Source: Geobacter sp. (GTDB taxonomy: Bacteria; Desulfobacterota; Desulfuromonadia; Geobacterales; Geobacteraceae). From it: DNA of 13,996 nt. Made by a program: the position numbers and the translations under genes. Below are positions 1-5,618 of the stretch, piece after piece. The stretch spans positions 1 through 13,996 of the forward strand of contig RPRC01000168.1 of NCBI GenBank assembly GCA_003857395.1, written 5' to 3'. Within the stretch, counting starts at the first letter, position 1. Each line of letters begins with the position of its first letter. The notes below the pieces were generated by a model, which was given only the letters and a program-made list of their open reading frames with translations, was not told the origin of the DNA and did not search any database.

Positions 1-187
1 AGCTGAGCGGGGCGCCGTTCGGGCCGTTTTTGACGGTGCGGGCGGCGGTGACGTCGGCCAGGCCCATGCCGTCCGGCACCATGATGATGATATTTTTTGC
101 GCTGCCGGCAAGGGACATGGTCGGCACCAGCGAGAGAAATAGCAGGCCGGTTGTTGTGGAGAGCAGGAGCTTGCGAAATGTGAGCAT
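1..187 (-). CDS. Alkaline phosphatase family protein, N-terminal part (cut by window edge)
   Basis: Only the first 62 codons are in the window; the gene runs off the left edge. The protein starts MLTFRKLLLS, has a hydrophobic signal peptide ending near a SLA-G cleavage site, and then reads KNIIIMVPDGMG followed by a TAAR-like segment. That is the opening strand and first metal-ligand Asp (in PDGMG) of the alkaline phosphatase superfamily (PhoA type), periplasmic enzymes that release phosphate from monoesters. The start is supported by AAAGGA about 10 bases upstream of ATG. It lies 22 bp after the NlpC/P60 gene on the same strand, so co-transcription is likely. The active-site Ser and the other metal ligands are outside the window, so the exact subfamily and activity cannot be judged. 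Confidence 0.8.
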   Translation of the reverse strand, partial: MLTFRKLLLSTTTGLLFLSLVPTMSLAGSAKNIIIMVPDGMGLADVTAARTVKNGPNGAPLS

Positions 188-209
188 GGTTGGGGATCCT
201 TTTCAGTAG

Positions 210-1208
210 CTATTTTTTCCTGGGGGAAGGGATTGATTTTGGTCTTGTTCCGAAATCTGGCCTCACGCCAGGATGCCACCGACGGATGACAAAGCCTTTT
301 GTCGCCGCCGGGGTCTTTCCGTCATACGAATTTAACGGGGTGCGGACGGCAAGAAGCTGCTGAAGAGCCTCCCTCAGATTCCGTAGCGCAACCCCGCCAG
401 CTGTCCCCTGACAATCCAGGCGGCTTTCGATCAGCCGTTCCCGATCGAGAAGAAGCATCACGTGGCCCTTCCAGACGATCAGGTCGAGCGGCTTGACGTG
501 CTGTATGATTCGATCGACATCGAGCCCCGCAATCGCTACCGGGGAGCCGTACCCGACCAGTTCCGAGGTGTTGCGCGGCGTCCAGCCTGCGGTGGCTTCA
601 TAGAGCAGTCCCGAGCAGTCGAGTCCCCGCAGGGTCCAGGAATCACGTGTGTTTTTTGCCAGTTGTTGGCCGGTCGCGGGAGGGTAGAGAGCAATCATTT
701 CCGGGATGCCTTGCCGCAGGTTGCTGCCCCACTGGTAGGGTGTCCCGACTGCCGAAGTGAGTCGTGCGATGATCGTTTCCAGATTCGGCAGAGTACGTTT
801 ACGTGGTGACGGAGCACTGCCTGTTGTCCTGACCATACGGCTGTCGATGTAGTAGCCGGTTGTTGAAGGATAGGGATAGTCGTCGCTGGTTACCCGGTAG
901 ACGGGAAACTGAAAATCGCTGCTGACACCTTCGACCCGAAAAACCGTTCCCGGCAGGGCGATGAATTCCAGAGCACGGATTTGACCGCACGGGTCAACGG
1001 CCATGGTTTTGCCGTCATTCCCGCCGAAGACCGAACGGAAGTCGGGGGTGTTGAGGACCGGAACCGGTCCGGTCGCCACGGCATAGCGGGGTTCGAGCTG
1101 GTCTGCTGCGAAGGCGGTGAAGCCGCTGATTAGCAGAAAAAGCACCAGGCAGAAGATGCTGAAAACCCCGTACCGGACGAGGTCATAGTGTTTCGGAGCG
1201 GTATTAAT
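210..1208 (-). CDS. Exported NlpC/P60-family cysteine peptidase (probable ATT start)
   Basis: This is a probable periplasmic cell-wall peptidase. The C-terminal half carries the NlpC/P60 signature: the catalytic Cys in LDCSG, then KPLDLIVWKGHVM with the catalytic His (Cys177 and His228 counted from a GTG at 1145). The region before it resembles the SH3-like segments of NlpC/P60 enzymes that bind or cut murein peptides. GTG 1145 would begin in the middle of the hydrophobic core. Extending 21 codons in the same frame reaches ATT 1208, which overlaps the TAA of the upstream gene (ATTAA) and sits 3 bases after an AGGAAGGTGG ribosome site. That start adds a basic n-region (KHYDLVR) and completes a signal peptide ending AFA-A. 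No in-frame ATG, GTG or TTG lies between 1208 and 1145. The protein would be 332 aa, or 311 aa from GTG. The ATT start is an inference; the family call is firm. Confidence 0.85.
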   Translation of the reverse strand: MNTAPKHYDLVRYGVFSIFCLVLFLLISGFTAFAADQLEPRYAVATGPVPVLNTPDFRSVFGGNDGKTMAVDPCGQIRALEFIALPGTVFRVEGVSSDFQFPVYRVTSDDYPYPSTTGYYIDSRMVRTTGSAPSPRKRTLPNLETIIARLTSAVGTPYQWGSNLRQGIPEMIALYPPATGQQLAKNTRDSWTLRGLDCSGLLYEATAGWTPRNTSELVGYGSPVAIAGLDVDRIIQHVKPLDLIVWKGHVMLLLDRERLIESRLDCQGTAGGVALRNLREALQQLLAVRTPLNSYDGKTPAATKGFVIRRWHPGVRPDFGTRPKSIPSPRKK

Positions 1209-1605
1209 CGACCACCTTCCTGTAGATAATTGACCAGTGGCGGAGCTTGCGCGACATATGGCTTCCCACTCCGCCGGTCACGAGGGCTCCCCAGGTGAGG
1301 GGGACCACCAGGGCCGGAAAGAGATGGGCCAGTCCGGGCAGCCCGATATGGAAAATACCGACCAGACCCCTGACCTGGTGGGGCCAACTCAGGCTGTGGC
1401 GAAGCTCAAGCAACAGGAGGCCGAAGCCGGTGATGATGGTCAGGTTGTGCCAGATTTGGAGATTGAAGTAGGAGACTTGAAAAATGAATCCGCCCAGGAG
1501 TATTCCGGCAACACCAATGTGGGCTGTCCGCAGCATGACGTCGAGAACTCTCATCCAGGCGGGGCGGCGATTTTTATCAATAGTGTTGCTGGTGGTTATT
1601 TCCAT
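1204..1605 (-). CDS. Small histidine-rich integral membrane protein of unknown function
   Basis: This 133-aa protein has a short basic N-terminus (KNRRPAWMR) and about four hydrophobic segments near residues 25-43, 52-68, 81-95 and 96-113, ending in a basic tail (SRKLRHW..YRK). It belongs to no family I can name. Histidines lie in or next to the membrane segments at residues 29, 53, 70, 76, 86 and 94, a spacing that could suit heme or metal binding as in small b-type cytochromes or CopD-like proteins; that is speculation. The start is supported by AAAGGA about 10 bases before ATG. The stop TAA is shared with the ATT at which the NlpC/P60 gene appears to begin, so the two are probably translationally coupled. 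The gene lies about 70 bp after the alpha/beta hydrolase on the same strand. Confidence 0.75.
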   Translation of the reverse strand: MEITTSNTIDKNRRPAWMRVLDVMLRTAHIGVAGILLGGFIFQVSYFNLQIWHNLTIITGFGLLLLELRHSLSWPHQVRGLVGIFHIGLPGLAHLFPALVVPLTWGALVTGGVGSHMSRKLRHWSIIYRKVVD

Positions 1606-1675
1606 GGGGAGCTGGTCCTTTAAACAATGAAATAAAAAACTTCGAGCGGTAGATACTTCGATTTGCCCAGCGCCG

Positions 1676-2485
1676 TCAGGGCTCTTTCAAAGCGCAGACC
1701 CGGCGGAGAAAACGTAACAGGCAGTCGTTGAAGGCTTCCGGCTGTTCCAAGTTGGCCATGTGACCAGCCCGGGGAATTACACAGAGTTCATTGTTCGGCA
1801 GCCCTTCGCTGAGGATCCGGAGGTCCTCCGGCTGAACGGCACTGTCCTGATCTGCGCCGATCACCAGGGACTGCAGCTCGAAACTTCCGAGGACAGCGGA
1901 GTAGTCTTTTCTGTCCAGAAGGGCATGGAGAGCTCCCTCTATGCCTCTGATGTCAACCGAGGTCATCCAGCGGTAGACGGTGCTCACCAGTTCCGGGTTA
2001 CTTTTCAGCGTTTCCCCGGCCAGCAGGGTGGCGGTGGACAATTCCGCTACGGTCCGGGTTCCCACCTTTTTCACTTTTCCCAGCAGGGCCAGGCGTCCGG
2101 CCTTTGCCGCCTCGCTGTCGGAGGTGCTGCGGGTGGTGATGAAGCAGGCGGCAACAACTCTCGCCGGGTAGCGTTCCAGGAGGTTGAAAAGAATGTAGCC
2201 GCCCATGGACATGCCCCCGACCACTGCCCGGTCTATAGCCAGGTAATCCATCAGAGCAATGACATCGTCCGCGAACAGCGACATGGAGTAAGGGCCTTCC
2301 GGCACGTCGCTCTCGCCGAAACCTCGCAGGTCAGGGGTGATGAGTCGAAACCCGGCCTGTGCAAGTGCTTTCTCCTGGGGGTGCCACATGGCCCGGGAAA
2401 GCGGGAAGCCGTGTAGCAGAACCACGGCGGGGCCGCTGCCGGTGTCGCCGTAGGACAGGGATATACCGTTAATGTGTGCTTCCAT
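1676..2485 (-). CDS. Alpha/beta-fold hydrolase
   Basis: This is a 269-aa cytosolic hydrolase of the alpha/beta fold with the usual length and order of motifs: an oxyanion HGFP near residue 25, the lid-leading PDLRGFGES at 51-59, the nucleophile elbow GMSMGG with Ser93, an acid in GADQDSAVQPED (Asp214, or Asp212), and the catalytic His242 in RAGHMANLEQPE. The sequence resembles the 3-oxoadipate enol-lactonase / haloperoxidase-like / carboxylesterase group, but the substrate cannot be read from it. No signal peptide is visible. AAGGA lies 5 bases before the ATG. The gene begins 36 bp after the cysM stop on the same strand, so it is probably in the cysM transcript. Confidence 0.9.
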   Translation of the reverse strand: MEAHINGISLSYGDTGSGPAVVLLHGFPLSRAMWHPQEKALAQAGFRLITPDLRGFGESDVPEGPYSMSLFADDVIALMDYLAIDRAVVGGMSMGGYILFNLLERYPARVVAACFITTRSTSDSEAAKAGRLALLGKVKKVGTRTVAELSTATLLAGETLKSNPELVSTVYRWMTSVDIRGIEGALHALLDRKDYSAVLGSFELQSLVIGADQDSAVQPEDLRILSEGLPNNELCVIPRAGHMANLEQPEAFNDCLLRFLRRVCALKEP

Positions 2486-2521
2486 GGGATTCCTTCGGAG
2501 GTTGGGGTGGAAGGGAAGGGA

Positions 2522-3490
2522 TCAGGGGGGGCAACAGGCACATACCGAACGGAACAGCGTGGTACTCAGGTAGCGGTCTCCCCGGTCCGGAAGGATAGTT
2601 ACGATGGTTCCGGAGTCGAGTTTTTCAGCCATCTTGATTGCCGCGGCAATGGCCGCTCCACCGGACATGCCGACAAACAGACCTTCCTGGATGGCAAGCA
2701 GGCGCGCGGTCTCAAAGGCGTCCTCGTCATCTATGACTATTTTATCGTCCAGCCATTCCTCATGGTAGATCGGTGGAACGATCGCTTCTTTCATGTTCTT
2801 GAGTCCCTGGATCTTGTGGCCGATCCGAGGCTCGACGCCGATGATCCTGATATGCCGGTTTTGTTCCCTCAGAAAGCGTCCCACGCCCATCAGTGTCCCA
2901 CCAGTGCCCATGCCGGCCATGAAGATGTCGATCTCGCCGCCGGTCTGGGCGAAAATCTCCGGCCCGGTGGTCTCATAGTGAGCCAATACGTTGTTTTCGT
3001 TGGCGTATTGATTGGGCATGTAGTACATTCCGGGATTTTCCTCCAGGATCTGGCGGGCAAGTCGGATGGCACCGTCGGTAGCTTCGTGCGCAGGGGAGAG
3101 AACGACTTCGGCACCGTAGGCTTCCAGAATGCTGCGCCTTTCGAGACTCACACAGGCGGGCATGGCCAGCTTTACCCGGTATTTCCGGGCAGCGCCGATC
3201 ATGGCCAGGGCAATTCCGGTATTGCCGGAGGTTGCTTCCAAAATTATCTTGTCGTGGGTCAACTCGCCGGATTCTTCGGCCTTGGCAATCATGTAGTATG
3301 CAGGCCGGTCCTTGATGGAACCGCCGGGATTGTTGCCCTCAAGTTTTGCCAGGATCCGGACACGGGGATTAGGGTTGAGACCGGTCACTTCCACCAGCGG
3401 GGTATTGCCGATGGCTTGCTCGACCGAGTATGGTTTTACCGTTGTAGATTCAAGGGGGTCAGCTTTCTGACTGCTGCTGCACAATTTCAT
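2522..3490 (-). CDS. cysM: Cysteine synthase, CysM type (PLP-dependent)
   Basis: This is a 322-aa fold-type II PLP enzyme that makes L-cysteine from an activated serine (O-acetylserine, or possibly O-phosphoserine) and sulfide or thiosulfate. Visible hallmarks are the PLP lysine in NNPGGSIKDRPA (Lys60), the substrate loop TSGNTG (87-92), the phosphate-binding loop GTGGT (about 195-199) and MSGGAA with Ser276, which contacts the pyridine nitrogen. The KDRPA context favours CysM over CysK. About 25 extra residues precede the first conserved block, and the C-terminus ends in an unusual CACCPP with three cysteines after the conserved DRYLST. GGGAG lies 6 bases before the ATG. A plausible promoter lies 94-122 bases upstream. 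Its position after a desulfurase remnant and near moeB suggests a sulfur-metabolism neighbourhood. Confidence 0.93.
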   Translation of the reverse strand: MKLCSSSQKADPLESTTVKPYSVEQAIGNTPLVEVTGLNPNPRVRILAKLEGNNPGGSIKDRPAYYMIAKAEESGELTHDKIILEATSGNTGIALAMIGAARKYRVKLAMPACVSLERRSILEAYGAEVVLSPAHEATDGAIRLARQILEENPGMYYMPNQYANENNVLAHYETTGPEIFAQTGGEIDIFMAGMGTGGTLMGVGRFLREQNRHIRIIGVEPRIGHKIQGLKNMKEAIVPPIYHEEWLDDKIVIDDEDAFETARLLAIQEGLFVGMSGGAAIAAAIKMAEKLDSGTIVTILPDRGDRYLSTTLFRSVCACCPP

Positions 3491-3583
3491 GTCGTCTCCC
3501 TGGGGTGCGTCTTGCCGGGCATTTTTCGAAGGGGATACCCTTTGTCCGTTTTTGCACGTTTCCTGTCACGTCGCGAGCTTTTT

Positions 3584-3612
3584 AACATACCATTTTAAGG
3601 GGCTAATTACAA
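3584..3612 (-). promoter_or_regulatory. Candidate sigma-70 promoter for cysM
   Basis: On the minus strand, TTGTAA (3607-3612), a 17-base spacer and TATGTT (3584-3589) match the -35/-10 pattern, about 100 bases upstream of the cysM start. It is called by eye only. If real, cysM and the genes after it can be transcribed independently of the nifS-like remnant. Confidence 0.4.
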
Positions 3613-3623
3613 GACGCATGGTA

Positions 3624-3636
3624 GGTTGCAGCAACC
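3624..3636. repeat. Short perfect dyad directly after the nifS-like stop codon
   Basis: GGTTG-CAG-CAACC is a 13-base inverted repeat touching the stop codon of the nifS-like gene. No T-run follows on the minus strand, so it is not a standard intrinsic terminator. It may be an mRNA 3'-end hairpin or chance. Confidence 0.25.
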
Positions 3637-4071
3637 TCAGGAAGACGCGGACGTGTCTCTCAGTCGCTTGACGATTCCCGGCAGAATTTCAAGCAGGCAC
3701 GCTACGTCCTCTTCGTTGTTGCCGGGTCCGAGGGAAAAGCTGATGTCTGCCATGGTTGTACCGCTGGTGGTGCCGATTTCCCTGACCGGAAAGATCGTGC
3801 CGGTTTCGTTGTTGGCGGACATGGCCGAGATGAGAATGGTACTGTCACCTACTGCTGCTTCCAGGGCGTTCAGGTCAAGCATCCCTTCGCTGTCGACCTC
3901 AAAGGCGACCTGTTCCCGAGCCTCTTCCACGGCCACTTTCACCCGGCGTCCCGCCCAGTGGATGCTGGAAGGGTTGCCGAATTGTTCGTGGAAAAAGGGG
4001 AGCATTTTTTCGAGGACTTCAGGATGAAGGGCGGTGGTTGCGTTATTGTCAAGATAAATGAGGCGGGTCAT
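3637..4071 (-). pseudogene. Cysteine desulfurase (NifS/IscS-like) with two large in-frame internal deletions
   Basis: This 144-codon open frame joins three separate pieces of a normally ~390-aa PLP cysteine desulfurase. Residues 1-56 are a good N-terminus (YLDNNATT, HEQFGNPSSIHWAGR). Residues 57-100 match the middle of the family (EVDSEGMLDL, then ANNETG whose Asn contacts PLP). Residues 101-144 match the extreme C-terminus (ISFSLGPGNNEEDV, EILPGIVKRLR). Roughly 40-80 residues are missing at the first junction and about 200 at the second. The lost parts include the PLP-binding His-Lys segment and the loop with the persulfide Cys, so it cannot be an active desulfurase. The frame stays open across both junctions. 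Start ATG 4071 follows GGGGGAGG at ideal spacing; an ATG seven codons upstream lacks such a site. It keeps a good promoter and operator. It is either a decaying gene or a reduced protein with a new role. Confidence 0.8.
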
Positions 4072-4118
4072 GGTTTCCTCCCCCACGGTCATTTACGTTA
4101 CCTGCTGGATACTTGTAT

Positions 4119-4147
4119 CGTATATCATACCACACTTTACCAGTCAA
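4119..4147 (-). promoter_or_regulatory. Promoter of the nifS-like gene
   Basis: On the minus strand, TTGACT (4142-4147), a 17-base spacer and TATACG (4119-4124) give a recognisable sigma-70 promoter about 48 bases upstream of ATG 4071. The -35 element lies inside the IscR-like dyad at 4127-4151, and the -10 element lies inside a second dyad, GTATnnTATAnnATAC, at 4115-4130. Confidence 0.5.
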
Positions 4148-4151
4148 CTAT
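4127..4151 (-). promoter_or_regulatory. IscR type-1-like operator overlapping the nifS-like promoter
   Basis: Read on the minus strand, the 25 bases are ATAGTTGACT, then GGTAA, then AGTGTGGTAT. Compared with the IscR type-1 consensus as I remember it (ATASYYGACT, five central bases, AGTCRRSTAT), about 21 of 25 positions agree. The site covers the -35 element, the arrangement used for repression by the [2Fe-2S] form of IscR at isc promoters. The adjacent gene is a cysteine desulfurase relative, the expected kind of target. No IscR/Rrf2 gene is in the window. Confidence 0.5.
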
Positions 4152-4231
4152 TGTGTTGGGGAAATAAATTATTTCTTTATTGTTATGAAAGGCAACAGCT
4201 ATTGCGGGGGCAAATTAAAATATCAATGGTA

Positions 4232-4252
4232 GGGGCACGGCGGCCGTGCCCC
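4232..4252. repeat. Perfect GC-rich inverted repeat (REP-like palindrome)
   Basis: GGGGCACGG-CGG-CCGTGCCCC is a 9-bp perfect stem with a 3-base loop in the divergent intergenic region. No T-run follows on either strand, so a simple intrinsic terminator is unlikely. Its form resembles dispersed GC-rich palindromes found between genes in many bacteria; this window contains only one copy. Confidence 0.5.
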
Positions 4253-4354
4253 TGATACATCGGGGTTGTGCCGAAGTGATATCCGGTTTCGGGATGTTCC
4301 GCCTTGAACGTTATGAATTACCATGGAATCGACGGGTTTGTTCGTGCAAAGAAC

Positions 4355-4383
4355 TTGACAGATATGATAAAAAATACTATTTG
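4355..4383 (+). promoter_or_regulatory. Promoter of moeB
   Basis: A perfect TTGACA -35 box (4355-4360), a 17-base spacer and TATTTG (4378-4383) lie about 46 bases upstream of the moeB ATG at 4429. This would give a leader of about 40 bases and supports the ATG at 4429 over the longer reading frame that opens at 4246. Confidence 0.5.
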
Positions 4384-4428
4384 GTGGAAGAGTACAAACT
4401 CTTTTCGGAATCTCCGGAGGTCGAAATA

Positions 4429-5241
4429 ATGTTTACCGAAGAACAGATCGAACGCTATTCCCGGCATATCAACCTCAAGGAGGTTGGCGGCAGGGGCCAG
4501 TTGCGGCTTCTGCAAGGGAAGGTCCTGATCATTGGCGCCGGCGGGCTCGGTTCTCCGGTGGCACTGTATCTGGCCGCAGCCGGGGTCGGCACTATTGGCA
4601 TTGCCGATGCCGATGTGGTGGCGGTCTCGAACCTTCAGCGCCAGGTCATCCACGCCACTCCTGATCTGGGTAAGCCGAAGGTGGAATCGGCCCGGGAAAA
4701 GATGGAGGCCATCAACCCGGATGTCAAGGTCGTTAGCCATCAGACCTGGATCTCCGCCGAAAACATCCTGGATATCATCCGCGACTATGATTTTGTCATT
4801 GACGGCACGGACAATTTTGCGGCCAAATTTTTGATCAACGATGCCTGTGTCATGGCTGGTAAGCCCTATTCACACGGTGGCGTACTCCATTTCATTGGTC
4901 AGACGATGACGGTCATACCTGGTGAATCACCTTGTTATCGCTGTATCTTTCCCGAACCCCCGCCGCTGGACGCCATTCCGACCTGCGCCCAGGCGGGGGT
5001 ACTCGGCGTGCTGCCTGGCGTCATCGGCACGATCCAGGCAACCGAGGCGATCAAATACCTGCTCGGTGTTGGAAAGCTCCTCACCGGAAGGCTGCTGGTG
5101 TATGACGCAGAAGGGCTTAATTTCTATGCATCTCCCATTGCCCGCCAGAAAAAATGTCCCCTCTGCGGCGACAATCCCTCCATTCTCGATCTGCGGGATG
5201 AGGAGGGGGCTGGAATGTCTGCGATCTTTCCTGAGCGGTGA
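4429..5241 (+). CDS. moeB: MoeB/ThiF-family E1-like sulfur-carrier adenylyltransferase
   Basis: This 270-aa protein belongs to the E1-like enzymes that adenylate the C-terminal Gly-Gly of MoaD or ThiS so that it can accept sulfur. Motifs in order: N-terminal RYSRHI, the ATP loop GAGGLGSP, the acidic DADVVAVSNLQRQ with the conserved Arg, TDNFAAKF, a zinc pair in CYRC, PTCAQAGVLG with the conserved Cys, and a second zinc pair in KKCPLCG. Length and order fit MoeB; ThiF, or a partner of a cysteine-forming sulfur carrier, is equally possible because no moaD or thiS lies in the window. The neighbouring cysM makes the sulfur-carrier-to-cysteine alternative worth noting. The frame is open from 4246, but GGAGG 8 bases before ATG 4429 and the family N-terminus fix this start. 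Confidence 0.93.
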   Translation: MFTEEQIERYSRHINLKEVGGRGQLRLLQGKVLIIGAGGLGSPVALYLAAAGVGTIGIADADVVAVSNLQRQVIHATPDLGKPKVESAREKMEAINPDVKVVSHQTWISAENILDIIRDYDFVIDGTDNFAAKFLINDACVMAGKPYSHGGVLHFIGQTMTVIPGESPCYRCIFPEPPPLDAIPTCAQAGVLGVLPGVIGTIQATEAIKYLLGVGKLLTGRLLVYDAEGLNFYASPIARQKKCPLCGDNPSILDLRDEEGAGMSAIFPER

Positions 5242-5618
5242 CAAGCCGTTGTTCGCCGGCAGGGAACTTCCGGGGACATTCGTGCTTTAGCGTGTTAGAA
5301 AAGCGGCAAGATAGTGAAACAGATGCAGTCGTTTCCGATAATCGAGTCCTCGGGAGTAGCGTTTTTTTTCAGACACTTTGTGAACAGGATGATTTCAAGA
5401 GACGTTTGCAGGATCGAAAATCCCTGGAAGAACTGCAGCCATGCGGTCTATTGTTCCGCACCAGGATGAAAGCGAACGGGCCGGGCTGTAATCTAGCGGG
5501 TCTTTCGTCCCTCACATACTGGGGAGATTCCGAAGACACTTACAGCTTTGCTTCGTTTTGATGCGGGTGCGGGTAATGTAATTTCCGAAGACATCGAGTT
5601 ACGAAAGGAGTGAATTCA
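5242..5618. other. Intergenic region upstream of the gasdermin operon
   Basis: I see no convincing gene in these ~375 bp. An open frame at 5238-5561 has no protein-family resemblance and no ribosome site. A run of eight T at about 5362-5369 is preceded only by a 3-bp hairpin, so it is a poor terminator for moeB. The 11-mer TTCCGAAGACA occurs twice, at 5528-5538 and 5583-5593, close to the gasdermin start. No clear sigma-70 promoter could be picked out, which leaves room for an activator-dependent promoter. Confidence 0.4.
5528..5593 (+). repeat. Pair of 11-bp direct repeats in the gasdermin leader
   Basis: TTCCGAAGACA is found exactly at 5528-5538 and again at 5583-5593, a period of 55 bp (about five helical turns). 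The second copy ends 10 bases before the AAAGGAG ribosome site. This may be a regulator-binding pair or coincidence. Confidence 0.3.

Noticed and set aside
1130..1387. 85-codon minus-strand frame between the membrane protein and NlpC/P60
   Set aside because: It is an out-of-frame shadow of both real genes, Pro/Gly-rich from GC-rich third positions.
4246..4428. 61-residue N-terminal extension of MoeB in the same open frame
   Set aside because: It includes the GC palindrome and the TTGACA promoter, and the family N-terminus and GGAGG site point to ATG 4429.
5341..5375. T-run after moeB as an intrinsic terminator
   Set aside because: Only a TCC-TCG-GGA mini-stem precedes the T-run, and it is several bases away; too weak to call.
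5238..5561. 107-codon plus-strand open frame between moeB and the gasdermin
   Set aside because: It overlaps the moeB end, lacks a ribosome site and its composition looks random; no domain was recognised.
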